From Flavisolibacter sp. (GTDB lineage: Bacteria; Bacteroidota; Bacteroidia; Chitinophagales; Chitinophagaceae): 34,119 nucleotides of DNA. The notes under the pieces are model-generated. The model saw only the letters and a list, made by a program, of their open reading frames with translations. It was not told the origin of the DNA and did not search any database. The translations under genes and the position numbers were made by a program. The DNA lies in NCBI GenBank assembly GCA_028288675.1, contig JAQBNG010000139.1, positions 1 through 34,119 of the forward strand. The letters run 5' to 3'. Below, in pieces: positions 24,762 to 33,737 of this stretch. Positions within the stretch are counted from its first letter, which is position 1; each line of letters starts with the position of its first letter.

Positions 24762-26210
24762 TCAGCTTTTTTTGTACGCAACATAATTGGTTCCATAAGG
24801 AAAACGCTGTGCCCTTGATAATAATTTATTGGCTTCCACATTGTCTTTAAATAGTTCTTTTTTAGGGTCCCAATACAATTTACCATGAGTTTTCATAGCT
24901 GCATGTGCTACCAGGCAAGCACTGCAGGAGCGATGCGCAACTTCGGCAGGACTGATAGTTGGTTTTTTGTTGTCAATACAATCCAGCCAGTTGCCATGTT
25001 GTTCCGGGCTTGCATATAAATGGATTTCATTAGGGCCGATTACTGATGATAAAATTTTTGGATCGCTTGCCATGAACGCCTTATTTTCTTTTGCTCCTGA
25101 TGTCGGATCAGAAGCCGTAACGCCAACATCTCCCCGTGACACAAAGATCCACCCATCGCTGCCTTCAAACCTGATCCCATTAGGGTTCTTACTGCTTAAA
25201 TACATATCAACACCATTGGCGTATTTCATCTTTGCCTCATAATTTCCATGAACATTCCATAAACCTTTTAACGGGAATTCAGCGGTAGCTTCTGCTTCAA
25301 TGGGCCCGGTCAATTCTGTATTCATACCCCAGTGAGCAATATCAATATGATGGACGCCCCAGCCGGTTATCATGCCTGCTCCAAATTGTTCGCATCGAAG
25401 CCAGCCTCCCCGTGAATTTGGATCGGTTTGCGAGTGAACACGGTCAAGGGTATAATACACATACGGGGTAGAGCCAAGCCACATATCGTAATTAAGGTTT
25501 TCAGGTACGGGCATTTCAACGGTGGTACCACCGGGAGGGTCAGAAGGCAAGCCAATGCGAACAGTATGTAGTTTTCCTATCCGGCCATTTCTAACCAATT
25601 CGCAAGCCTGCTTAAATTGTGGCCACGGCTTTGTAGAACGCTGCTGGCTGCCCAACTGAAATGTTACCCCTGATTTTGTTACAGCATCACTCATGTGGCG
25701 ACCTTCCTCAATAGTAAGCGACGTAGGCTTTTGCAGGTAGATGTGTTTGCCTGCAATGGCAGCTTCAATAGCAGGTTGCGCATGCCAGTGATCTGGTGTG
25801 CTTATCATCACTGCATCAACATCTTTATTAGCCAGCAATTCATGATAATCATCGTACGTTTTTACATCTACATAATTATCCTTACCCGTTTTCTTTGCAT
25901 ACCACCCTTCTATCATTTGCTTACCGCTTTGTAAGCGGGTACGATCAACGTCGGCTACGGCCATTATATGGGCCTTGTCGTATTTGAACGTTTCTGCAAG
26001 ATCATGCGTACGGGCAATGCGGCCGCAACCTATTTGCGCTACATTGATTTTATTACTGGGTGCATTTTTTCCAAAAACAGACGATGGAACAATGGTGGGA
26101 AAATGGGCCCGGACTACAGCAGGAATATTAGCTGCTACCATTGTACCTGCTGTCATCATACCTGTATTCTTTAAAAAATTTCTTCTGGTATTTGTTATCT
26201 TATTTGACAT
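24762..26210 (-). CDS. Exported Gfo/Idh/MocA-family oxidoreductase with twin-arginine signal
   Basis: 482 residues. The N-terminus NTRRNFLKNTGMMTAGTMVA is a twin-arginine signal, meaning it is exported folded, probably with its NAD(P) already bound. A Rossmann domain follows (about 54-165) with INVAQIGCGRIARTHD (GxGxxA) and ADVD at the end of the second strand. The usual EKP motif appears as LQKPTS (Q160-K161-P162), a variant common in this exported subgroup. The C-terminal domain (about 175-440) contains GWGVHHIDIAHWGMN, whose His/Asp residues match the family active site. It follows SusD after an 81-base gap with a hairpin (26232-26276). Likely reaction: oxidation of a sugar or glycoside hydroxyl to a keto group in the periplasm; the substrate is unknown. 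Confidence 0.92.
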   Translation of the reverse strand: MSNKITNTRRNFLKNTGMMTAGTMVAANIPAVVRAHFPTIVPSSVFGKNAPSNKINVAQIGCGRIARTHDLAETFKYDKAHIMAVADVDRTRLQSGKQMIEGWYAKKTGKDNYVDVKTYDDYHELLANKDVDAVMISTPDHWHAQPAIEAAIAGKHIYLQKPTSLTIEEGRHMSDAVTKSGVTFQLGSQQRSTKPWPQFKQACELVRNGRIGKLHTVRIGLPSDPPGGTTVEMPVPENLNYDMWLGSTPYVYYTLDRVHSQTDPNSRGGWLRCEQFGAGMITGWGVHHIDIAHWGMNTELTGPIEAEATAEFPLKGLWNVHGNYEAKMKYANGVDMYLSSKNPNGIRFEGSDGWIFVSRGDVGVTASDPTSGAKENKAFMASDPKILSSVIGPNEIHLYASPEQHGNWLDCIDNKKPTISPAEVAHRSCSACLVAHAAMKTHGKLYWDPKKELFKDNVEANKLLSRAQRFPYGTNYVAYKKS

Positions 26211-26231
26211 GAAAAAGCAATTTTAAAAGTC

Positions 26232-26276
26232 AAAAAAGCATGCAAACAAAAGATGTACTTTATAATTGCATGCTTT
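26232..26276 (-). terminator. Hairpin with T-run between susD and the oxidoreductase gene
   Basis: Perfect 11-base arms AAAGCATGCAA (26235-26245) and TTGCATGCTTT (26266-26276) enclose a 20-base loop. On the minus strand the stem is followed by six T (A-run 26232-26237). It lies in the 81-base gap after the second susD and would end or reduce transcription from susCD into the enzyme genes. Confidence 0.65.
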
Positions 26277-26291
26277 CGAAAATAGCTTTAG

Positions 26292-28151
26292 TTATTCTGG
26301 AATTATATCAAGTGCCTGCTGCGATGGATCGTACCCGCTATAGCCTTTGTTCTGTTTTATAATACCATTACTATTTGCCTGAATTGAGGGTGTTGGAACA
26401 GGCCATAAAATATGATAAGCACTCATGGTGTATTTGTCGGCGTGGTTGGTTAAAATACCCAGTTTATAAAAGTTATTTTTCGCCATAACCCGGTCATAAA
26501 TATAATTGTCGTCTGATATGCGGTCTAAAGTATAGGTTTTACCGTTTTCAGCTGCCTTTCCTGTTTTGGCGAACAAAAAAGAAACACGGGTCATCTCTGT
26601 TTTACGTGGTTCTTCATAAAAAAGTTCTCTTGCCCTTTCATCAAATATGGTTCCTATGTTTACCTGTGCAGCATTTATGGAGGCACACCCGGCACGGTTT
26701 CTAACTTTATTAATATCAGTGGCGGCATTCACTAAGTCACCTTTCCAGAAGTACGCTTCGGCTCTTAACAAATAGGTTTCTGCAATACGGAAAAGGTACC
26801 AGTCGGTATGACCGCCCTGCATTGGCGAATTTTCAAAATCAGGAATAAAAAGCTTGTATTGCGGCCAGCCATAATAACTTCTGATGGTATCGGTAGTTAA
26901 TAATCCGCCACTTGTATTTCTCAATCTTACCGGTTGCAGATAGTTAACATCATTGGTGGTTCTAAGGCCTGGGTCATTGTATAAAAGGTCCTCCATATTC
27001 ATCCAGTTTCCTTTGGCATGCCGCAAATCATTAGGATCATCCCAGATTTCGTATTGTGCATAATTGCTTGGACGGGTTCTTCCAATTCCCCGGCCGTATA
27101 AATTTGACTGGATAAGCTCTGTGCCCAGGTTGTCAAACGTTCCTTTTTTACCACTTGGTGTATTTACATTGGTGCCCCAAAACGGCACTGCCTGGCGCAT
27201 GATGGTCATGCCGGTACCGAACTGGCCATCACCAAAGCGGTCAATGATCAACATGATCCCTTCTTTATTAGCAGCGAGAGATTTATTTTCGGGACGGTGC
27301 AGATCCCAGATAACATTTTTTGGGAGGTTAACCGGAACTTTCGTGCCTGGCAAAACAGTGACAGGCGGAGCGGCTGCTCCAAAAGTTGAGTTCATTAAAG
27401 AATAAGTGCCTCCGGCAATGATGGTATTAGCGGCAGCAATAGCTTCGTCGAAATTGCCCAGTGCCAGGTTTACTTTCGTTAGTAAATGAGCAACCGCCCC
27501 TTTGGTAACTTCTCCCTTGCTTACACCATCAGTAGTCCATAAAAGAGCAGAGTCTAAATCGAGCTTTATTTTTTTAAGAATCACTTCCCGCTTGGTAGAT
27601 TGAAAATCAAGCTTTGGCGCTAAGATCTCTTTCATAATTGCCGGCACATCACCAAACTGGTGGGTTAACCTGTAATAACGTAAAGCGCGGTGAAAATAAG
27701 CGGCGCCCAAAATAGCGTTCCGTTCGGCAGGCGATGCGTATGTGGCATTATTGATACGTGAAATAACGGTGTTGGCATATTTGATTCCTTTGTAGGCCTC
27801 AGTCCAATACACATATATTTTATTGCGGTCGTCATTATTAAAGGTTACTCCATCCGGTGTAATTAACAGGTTAAGATCCTGAGCCGGACCTGATTTATCG
27901 GTAGTGCCTTCTACAGCAATATCTGTAAAAAGCATTTCAGTAAGAATGGGAGGGTTGCCGCCATAATATTCAATTCTCAAATTACGGGCACAGGCCGCCA
28001 ATGCAGCCTGCATAGCCGCGGCATTAACATAGGTTTCCGAAGGCTCATAAAAAGAAAGCGGTTTAGGATCTAGATAATTTTTTTTACAACCGGCTACAGC
28101 CAATAACCAGAGCAGAAAAAAAAGCGCTCCGGTTTTATATAAATTTTTCAT
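26292..28151 (-). CDS. SusD/RagB-family outer-membrane lipoprotein, second locus
   Basis: 619 residues with a lipoprotein signal (LLAVAGCKK, lipidated Cys at 22), followed by the classical SusD start KNYLDPKPLSFYEPSETYVN. The middle carries the TPR helices (AAYFHRALRYYRLTHQFGDV, the family motif of an RAxxYxxLxxxFGDVP-type helix). The C-terminal SusD domain includes YLLRAEAYFWKGDLVNAATD and IFDERARELFYEEPRKTEMT. It differs in branch from the chitin-locus SusD. The gene follows susC by 17 bases, so the two form one transport unit. The ligand is presumably an oligosaccharide or glycoside that the downstream oxidoreductases process. Confidence 0.95.
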   Translation of the reverse strand: MKNLYKTGALFFLLWLLAVAGCKKNYLDPKPLSFYEPSETYVNAAAMQAALAACARNLRIEYYGGNPPILTEMLFTDIAVEGTTDKSGPAQDLNLLITPDGVTFNNDDRNKIYVYWTEAYKGIKYANTVISRINNATYASPAERNAILGAAYFHRALRYYRLTHQFGDVPAIMKEILAPKLDFQSTKREVILKKIKLDLDSALLWTTDGVSKGEVTKGAVAHLLTKVNLALGNFDEAIAAANTIIAGGTYSLMNSTFGAAAPPVTVLPGTKVPVNLPKNVIWDLHRPENKSLAANKEGIMLIIDRFGDGQFGTGMTIMRQAVPFWGTNVNTPSGKKGTFDNLGTELIQSNLYGRGIGRTRPSNYAQYEIWDDPNDLRHAKGNWMNMEDLLYNDPGLRTTNDVNYLQPVRLRNTSGGLLTTDTIRSYYGWPQYKLFIPDFENSPMQGGHTDWYLFRIAETYLLRAEAYFWKGDLVNAATDINKVRNRAGCASINAAQVNIGTIFDERARELFYEEPRKTEMTRVSFLFAKTGKAAENGKTYTLDRISDDNYIYDRVMAKNNFYKLGILTNHADKYTMSAYHILWPVPTPSIQANSNGIIKQNKGYSGYDPSQQALDIIPE

Positions 28152-28168
28152 ACACTATAGGTAGTTTA

Positions 28169-31100
28169 TTAGAAAGTAAGATTAATGCCTAAAGAAAAAT
28201 ACCGTGGAGGTATAGCAGTAGAGATGTTTCCGTCATCGTCACGATTTCTGAATTCAGGATCCCAGAAAGTCCAGTCAGGAGCATAAAGCCCGGCGTTGGT
28301 AACGTTGGCATAGATCTTCAGGCCCTCGATATGCGCTTTTTGAAGAAGATGTTTTGGCAAGGTATAGCCAACAGCAACGGTATTCAAACGAATAAAGGAC
28401 GCCTTTCTGTACACGCTAAAACCCGCACTGCCGTTGCTGGAGAATAGCCTTGCATAATCATTCATGGGATTCTCAGCCGTCCAGTAGGGAAGCTTGTAGG
28501 AATTTTGACGGTCCTGGAAGCCACCATTATTTTTGGCTTGGTTAAAATCAGTCATTTGACCCCACACGGAGTAAAGCATAAAAGAAAAATCCAGATTTTT
28601 TAGTATCGTAAACTCATTCCGCAATGTCCATTGAAACTTAGGGTTTCGGCTGCCCAGGAACTGGCGGTCTGCATCTGAAAATTTACCATCCCCGTCCACA
28701 TCCTGAATTTTAAAATCACCTGGCTTAACACCGTACTTCGCCGCCTCTGTTACTTCATGTGTCTGCCAGATTCCCAACACTTTTAAATCCCATATTTCAC
28801 TGATATCACGACCTATGAACCACTTATTTTTTATATCATCTTTTTCTATCTGGCCAATTAATTTACCCGTGGCATCATAATTATTTACCGGGCCGTACAA
28901 ATGCACAATCTTGTTTCTGTTTAAAGCAAAATTTACTGTTGTTCTCCAGCTGAAATTTGGCCTGCTTAAGTTGGTGCTGGTAAGGCTAAGCTCCACTCCT
29001 TTATTGTCAACCTGCCCAAGATTATCCCAAACATTATCAAAACCCGTTACATCGGGCAACGACCGCAGGATAAGCAAATCATGCGTTTGCTTTTTATAAA
29101 CATCTATAGAACCGGAGAGCCTGTTTTTTAGAAGCGAGAAATCTAACCCTATGTTAGCAGACGTTGTTTTTTCCCATTTAAGACCGGGGTTTTGCAACCT
29201 GTCAACATACAATTGCGATATAAGAACAACAGCACCGCTGGCAGTGATGTATTGATATTTGCCGGTGGTGAGGTTGGAAAGTGCGTTGTATCTTCCAATA
29301 TCCCTGTTACCATTTTTACCCCATGAAGCACGCAGCTTACCATAATTCAAAAACTTTAAACCCGACATGAAGTTTTCATCAGTAAATATCCATCCTAAGG
29401 CAATTGAAGGAAAAGTAGCGCTGGGGTTGCCAATACCAAAAGCGGAGTATCCATCCTGGCGTATGGAGGTGGTGAGTATATAACGGTCTTTATAGCTATA
29501 GTTCAACCGGCCCATATATGCATTGCCAGTGCTGTATTGATCATCGCTGGTGATTACCGGCTTAATCCCCGCTCCTATATTGTGGTAGCTTAAATTATCA
29601 TTGGGATCAAAACCTTCATTGTCCATTTGATTTCGCCATGATTGAAACTTTTCAGCATTCGCCAACAGGGTTACATCAAAATTATGCTGGCCAAATGTTT
29701 TGTTCCATTTCAGTAAATTATCAACCTGCCAATTGTAGGTGGTTCGATTGGTGCGGGTAGCTACGCCTTTACGAACAGAGTAACGAAAATCTTTTGCGGA
29801 AATCCCGTTGAAGTACCGGTAAAATTCAAAGTTCGGTGTAAAGTTTACCTGGTAGGAAAAGCCATAACCCAAATCACCTTTTGCATACAAGCTTCCAAAA
29901 AGTGTGTTGTACCGCTGCATGCGGTTGGTGTAGGTATTATCTAAAAGAGGATTGGTGTTATTTCCAATATCGTCATTCGGACTATCACGCAAGGTTACGC
30001 CATCAGCTTTATAAATTTCCCCGTAAGGTGAGGCATTGACCATCTGTCCCCAGCTATAAGGTACCTGGCTTTCATCCCGGTCGGCAAACTGAAGATTTAA
30101 ACCTACCGTCATGAATTTGGCGGCTTTTGCCTCCAGGTTAATTCTCATCCGGTAGGTTTGAAAATCGTCCCCTCTAATCACACCCTTATTATTTTGATAA
30201 CCAAGTGAAAAGTAGTAGGAAACACTTTCAGTCCTGGCCCCGATGCTTACGGTATGATCCTGGCGAACGCCTTTTTGAAACATCATATTATACCAGTCAA
30301 CTTCTTTTCCCTTTTTATAATTTTCCCTTTCAATGGGCAACAGTTTAAGACGGTTTAACCATATATCAATGGAATCGCCTTGTGAGTTATCATAAGCCTT
30401 CCATTGCGCTACCGTAAGATTTGAGGGCAAGGTTCTCGGGTCATTAAATTGAAAGGGCTTTGCAGCCGCATTGATGCTTTTTAAAACATCGGTACGCCAT
30501 GCAACAAATTGCGGCCCGTTATATAATCCCTCATTCATAGCAAGTTCGCCATACCCGATGTTACTATTAAACGTAATGGTAGGTTTACTTCTGGCCCCTT
30601 TTTTAGTGGTGATTAACACTACTCCGCTGGCCGACTTGGCACCGAAAACCGCCGCAGAACTTGCATCTTTTAATACGTCTATGGAGGCGATATCATTAGG
30701 GTTAATGTCTGACAGTGATCCCGGATAAATTACCCCGTCAAGAACAATCAGTGGAGTAGTACCGGCATTGATTGAAGAGCGTCCCCTCACCTGCAGATCG
30801 CCGCCGCCTTTAGCTGAAGCGGAATTTGTTTGGGATATTGTTAACCCTGGCACATTGCCTCTTAAAGCATCCTGCACGTTTTGTGGGTTTTCATTTTCGA
30901 GCTGGGTAACTTTTATTTGTGAAACGGCACCGGTAACCCCTCTTTTTTGCCTGGTACCGTAACCAACTACCACAACAGCATCAAGCGACTGTTCGGTTTT
31001 TTCCAAAGTAATGTTTACAGTTTCCTTCCACTGCGTAATTTCCTGGTTGGTAAACCCAACTGAAGAAAATACAATAACGTTACCGCTTGGTTTCGATACG

Positions 31101-31300
31101 CTTAATTGGTAACTGCCATTGCCAGCCGTGGACGTGCCAATTTTGGTGCCTTTTACTATCACTGAAACATTTTCTACAGGTTTGCCTTCCACATCAGTTA
31201 CGGTACCCCTGATTGTGGTATTCTGAGCGTTTGCATTGAGAGAAAAAATTAATAAAAGAGAAAAGAAGGAGATCGACAAGATCAATCGTTTTTTTAGCAT
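28169..31300 (-). CDS. SusC/RagA TonB-dependent transporter, second locus
   Basis: 1043 residues: signal peptide (1-25, ending NANAQ), carboxypeptidase-regulatory-like domain (about 28-103, IRGTVTDVEGKPVENVSVIV), TonB-box-like DAVVVVGYGTRQKR (107-120), plug (about 120-235, with the RGRSSINAGTTPLIVLDGVI phrase and DIASIDVLKDASSAAVFGAK) and a beta barrel ending PRYFSLGINLTF. There is no STN domain, unlike the SusC at 10712. Control should therefore come from a one-component regulator, and a LacI-type gene lies divergently upstream. It imports the locus substrate together with the SusD encoded 17 bases downstream. A possible regulator site overlaps its start region (31283-31312). It appears complete. 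Confidence 0.96.
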   Translation of the reverse strand: MLKKRLILSISFFSLLLIFSLNANAQNTTIRGTVTDVEGKPVENVSVIVKGTKIGTSTAGNGSYQLSVSKPSGNVIVFSSVGFTNQEITQWKETVNITLEKTEQSLDAVVVVGYGTRQKRGVTGAVSQIKVTQLENENPQNVQDALRGNVPGLTISQTNSASAKGGGDLQVRGRSSINAGTTPLIVLDGVIYPGSLSDINPNDIASIDVLKDASSAAVFGAKSASGVVLITTKKGARSKPTITFNSNIGYGELAMNEGLYNGPQFVAWRTDVLKSINAAAKPFQFNDPRTLPSNLTVAQWKAYDNSQGDSIDIWLNRLKLLPIERENYKKGKEVDWYNMMFQKGVRQDHTVSIGARTESVSYYFSLGYQNNKGVIRGDDFQTYRMRINLEAKAAKFMTVGLNLQFADRDESQVPYSWGQMVNASPYGEIYKADGVTLRDSPNDDIGNNTNPLLDNTYTNRMQRYNTLFGSLYAKGDLGYGFSYQVNFTPNFEFYRYFNGISAKDFRYSVRKGVATRTNRTTYNWQVDNLLKWNKTFGQHNFDVTLLANAEKFQSWRNQMDNEGFDPNDNLSYHNIGAGIKPVITSDDQYSTGNAYMGRLNYSYKDRYILTTSIRQDGYSAFGIGNPSATFPSIALGWIFTDENFMSGLKFLNYGKLRASWGKNGNRDIGRYNALSNLTTGKYQYITASGAVVLISQLYVDRLQNPGLKWEKTTSANIGLDFSLLKNRLSGSIDVYKKQTHDLLILRSLPDVTGFDNVWDNLGQVDNKGVELSLTSTNLSRPNFSWRTTVNFALNRNKIVHLYGPVNNYDATGKLIGQIEKDDIKNKWFIGRDISEIWDLKVLGIWQTHEVTEAAKYGVKPGDFKIQDVDGDGKFSDADRQFLGSRNPKFQWTLRNEFTILKNLDFSFMLYSVWGQMTDFNQAKNNGGFQDRQNSYKLPYWTAENPMNDYARLFSSNGSAGFSVYRKASFIRLNTVAVGYTLPKHLLQKAHIEGLKIYANVTNAGLYAPDWTFWDPEFRNRDDDGNISTAIPPRYFSLGINLTF

Positions 31301-31312
31301 AGCAATCGTTTG
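31283..31312. promoter_or_regulatory. Candidate LacI-type operator sites at the start of the second susC
   Basis: CAATCGTTTG at 31303-31312 is a near-palindrome around a central CG (CAAWCGWTTG form), the usual shape of LacI-family half-site pairs. The first nine bases recur at 31283-31291, exactly 20 bases away, on the same face of the helix. The pair straddles the susC ATG (31298-31300). The divergent LacI-type gene makes autoregulation and susCD control a reasonable inference. An AT-rich inverted repeat (AATTATA at 31322-31328, TATAATT at 31354-31360) lies further upstream. Confidence 0.35.
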
Positions 31313-31484
31313 GAGTGAGTTAATTATATCGACCGTATAGTAGACTAATATATTATAATTTTCTAAACCAAAATCGCGGGTTTTGGCGAAGCAACGTAAA
31401 TTGGCAGCTACAACGATTGAAATTATTGGGAAGAGGACTTATTTCGTCCAACCCACATTACACCGGCCTCAAATTGATTCGCAA

Positions 31485-32498
31485 ATGAAGAAAGGAATAA
31501 CGCTAAAAGATATAGCGAGCAAACTGAACATGTCCATTTCTACTGTGTCCAAAGCCCTAAGCGGCGATGTTTCTATAAGTAAAGCCACGAAAGAAAGAGT
31601 TCAAAAGATTGCAGGCGAATGGAATTATATTCCCAACGAAGCAGCACGCCACTTCAAACTAAATAAAACTTTTACACTCGGCCTTATCATTCCTGATTTA
31701 TTAGATCAGTTCTTTGTACTGGCCGTAAATGGAGTGGAAGAAGTAGCAGCATTTGAAAAATATAATGTAATTGTATCGCAGTCTCATGAAGATATCGAAC
31801 ATGAAAACCAGATTGTTGATATTATGATTCGCAACCGGGTAGATGGTGTGATTGTGGCCATTACAAAAAATACTGATGACATGTCTTCTTTCAGAAAGCT
31901 AATTGATATAGGTATCCCCGTTGTGTTTTTTGCCCGATCGCCGCTGGATCCTTCCTTCAATTATGTATCGGCCAACAACGAAGACGGAGCAATGAAGGCG
32001 ATGGAGTTCCTATTTAAAAAGGGTCATAAGCAAATTGCTCATTTTATGGGTCCTGCCTCCATGTCGGTAAGCCAGATCAGATATGAAGGCTATGTAAAAG
32101 CTTTGGAAAAACATCATGTCCGTTTAAATGCTTCTTTTATCAAAGAGGTTGATTTCACACCTGCCAGTACCTACAAGGCTATGAGTTCATTAATGAAATT
32201 AAAATCTCCACCAACTGCTATTTTTACGTTTAAAAATTACATAAGTCTGGATGTAATCCAGTATTTGAAAAAGTACAATCCCGCAGAAGTAAATACCATT
32301 GACGTTGTAGGCTTCGGCAACCTCCCGCTGTTTCAATACCTCGATCATAAACCTGCTGCTTCAATAGACGAAAATTCTTATACTATGGGCATTGAGGCTG
32401 CCCGCCTGTTGTTTAGTAGTATGAAGTTGGAGACACCAGAACAAACTATAAATTCTCAACACATTAAAGTTCCCTGTAAGCTGGTTATCCACCAATAA
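31485..32498 (+). CDS. LacI-family transcriptional regulator
   Basis: With the start at ATG 31485, the protein is 337 residues, the normal LacI-family length. It begins MKKGITLKDIASKLNMSIST, placing the helix-turn-helix at residues 4-24 and the hinge helix near 45-60 (YIPNEAARHFK). The frame is open further upstream to a TTG at 31383, but those extra 34 residues are unlike the family, so ATG is preferred. The periplasmic-binding-protein-like sugar domain covers about 62-335 (FTLGLIIPDLLDQFFVLAVN, RNRVDGVIVAITKN, KGHKQIAHFMGP, ENSYTMGIEAARLLF). It is divergent from susC and is the likely local regulator of the susCD-oxidoreductase-DUF6807-ThuA genes, responding to a sugar inducer. Confidence 0.94.
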   Translation: MKKGITLKDIASKLNMSISTVSKALSGDVSISKATKERVQKIAGEWNYIPNEAARHFKLNKTFTLGLIIPDLLDQFFVLAVNGVEEVAAFEKYNVIVSQSHEDIEHENQIVDIMIRNRVDGVIVAITKNTDDMSSFRKLIDIGIPVVFFARSPLDPSFNYVSANNEDGAMKAMEFLFKKGHKQIAHFMGPASMSVSQIRYEGYVKALEKHHVRLNASFIKEVDFTPASTYKAMSSLMKLKSPPTAIFTFKNYISLDVIQYLKKYNPAEVNTIDVVGFGNLPLFQYLDHKPAASIDENSYTMGIEAARLLFSSMKLETPEQTINSQHIKVPCKLVIHQ

Positions 32499-32845
32499 CG
32501 CAAAAACAGATAAGCCATTTATAAAAGTTTACGGAACGGATCAACACAAGTTTTTAAAATAGCATTTTGATATTGAAAGCAAACCGATAGCTTCAGCCTG
32601 AAATTCAGGTTCTTAAATAAGAGGCCTGTTCTATTGCGACGCCTACCTCGTTGTAGCTCCGGCCATTTCCAGCATCTATTTTATAAGTAGCGAGGTAGCC
32701 TCAGGAAAAACAGAATTATTCATTTGTTTTGTAACCGACAATGGAGCCAATTATCCTTCGATGTACCTAAAACCTCAATTCTTTAAATTAGTTACCCTAC
32801 CAAGGGAAATAAAATAGCTTGCTAACAAACTGGCTTGCTTCATCT
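32499..32845. other. Gene-free stretch after the LacI-type gene
   Basis: About 350 bases with no intact gene. A plus-strand open frame of about 65 codons (roughly 32614-32816) has protein-like composition but no start codon. An eight-base inverted repeat, CTACCTCG (32643-32650) and CGAGGTAG (32691-32698), with a 40-base spacer is present. It is probably decayed sequence. Confidence 0.4.
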
Positions 32846-33203
32846 TTATACAGAAGTTGTGCAACCGCAACCTGTGTTAGGCGCATCGGACTTAAGAAAA
32901 ATTCCACCAAGGCTTTTTGATGTTTCTACTCTCGGCTTGTCGTTATCAGTTCTTAATATGTTTCGTTCAATGCCCATTAATGCTGAATTGCCGTAAGGTC
33001 CAATTCCAACCCCTTCTTTTTTGGCATATAACGTTGCGCGAATACTAAGCCGTCCTCCTCTGAAATATCGAATGATCTTACAATTATTGAATCATTAACC
33101 GTCGCATATCCATCGTAAGCAATTAATGTAAACCTTAGTCTTGGATAAACAGCTTTTAAAAAATTTTCAGCTTCAATTGTTACATCTTCAAATTAATTAG
33201 CAT
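32846..33203 (-). pseudogene. Frameshifted remnant of a small protein ending in CGC-TTSV, family unknown
   Basis: Read on the minus strand, a coherent protein can be followed across at least one frameshift. An upstream frame gives FEDVTIEAENFLKAVYPRLR and DGYATVNDSIIVRSFDISEE. Near 33048 the sense continues in another frame as RLSIRATLYAKKEGVGIGPY, then NSALMGIERN and finally SLGGIFLKSDAPNTGCGC TTSV with a TAA stop at 32846-32848. A second shift near 33190 would link it to an ATG at 33201-33203 (MLIN). The Cys-Gly-Cys tail recalls A-type iron-sulfur carriers, but nothing upstream fits them. If intact it would be about 118 residues. Alternatively, the last 43 codons from an internal ATG could be a small peptide gene. 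Confidence 0.5.
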
Positions 33204-33454
33204 TCAGTCGAAGGCGTCGATGCCTGTCTTCTACTGCCTGCTTTTTGCGAGATTAGCGATGTCTAATATAGAAGCAAGTTTCTAAGTAGATCATTAAATA
33301 CAAAAAATGTTTAATCAATAAGGGGTATTGAAACTATTAATTTAAACACTTATATTATATCCTCTTTCTATTATCGTTCACTAAGCCACCGGGGCAAACT
33401 TCGTTGAGTGCTATTTCTTTTTGCTTAGACTAAAATTTGAGAAGGCAGGGACAT
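33204..33454. other. Gene-free spacer before the rRNA terminator
   Basis: About 250 AT-rich bases between the remnant above and the rRNA operon terminator. I see no gene, repeat or hairpin of note. Confidence 0.4.
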
Positions 33455-33482
33455 AAAAAAGCCTTTCATTTCTGAAAGGCTT
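33455..33482 (-). terminator. Rho-independent terminator of the rRNA operon
   Basis: Perfect ten-base arms AAGCCTTTCA (33459-33468) and TGAAAGGCTT (33473-33482) around a four-base loop. On the minus strand the stem runs into six T (A-run 33455-33460). It lies 12 bases after the 5S gene. Confidence 0.9.
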
Positions 33483-33493
33483 AATTAAATAAA

Positions 33494-33604
33494 TATGGCA
33501 GCTACCTACTCTCCCGCATTTTTGTGCAGTACCATCGGCCATGGCAGGCTTAACTTCTCTGTTCGGTATGGGAAGAGGTGAACACCGCCGGCAAAACCAC
33601 CATA
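33494..33604 (-). rRNA. rrf: 5S ribosomal RNA
   Basis: The minus strand reads as a complete 5S rRNA of about 111 bases. The 5' end TTATGGTGG pairs with the 3' end GCTGCCATA. The internal CACCTCTTCCCATACCGAAC and AGAAGTTAAGCC are the conserved loop sequences, and GATGGTACTG with GGGAGAGTAGG forms the 3' domain. It is followed by the terminator at 33455-33482. Ends are estimated to within a few bases. Confidence 0.95.
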
Positions 33605-33737
33605 AAAAGATAAAAATGGAAGTACTTATATTTTAGTACAAAGACAAAAGAAACAGATCCTGTGTCTAAGTGCTAAGCACTAACATTTAATAATGTCATA
33701 TTGGAAAATAGTTGTCAAACGAAAGACAAAAAATAAA

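Noticed and set aside
31383-31484. Extended N-terminus of the LacI-type regulator from a TTG start
   Set aside because: The 34 extra residues do not match the family, and the ATG at 31485 gives the usual MKKxxTLKDIA start and normal length.
32614-32816. Plus-strand open frame of about 65 codons after the LacI-type gene
   Set aside because: No start codon and no recognisable family; comparable lengths arise by chance in this window, so it is only mentioned as a possible remnant.
32846-32900. Cys-Gly-Cys tail as evidence for an IscA/ErpA-type iron-sulfur carrier
   Set aside because: The preceding sequence lacks the family's first Cys and core strands, so the resemblance is limited to a few residues.
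33669-33681. Six-base palindrome in the 23S-5S spacer as a possible insertion or attachment site
   Set aside because: Short, and spacers between rRNA genes commonly contain processing stems; no other mobile-element evidence.
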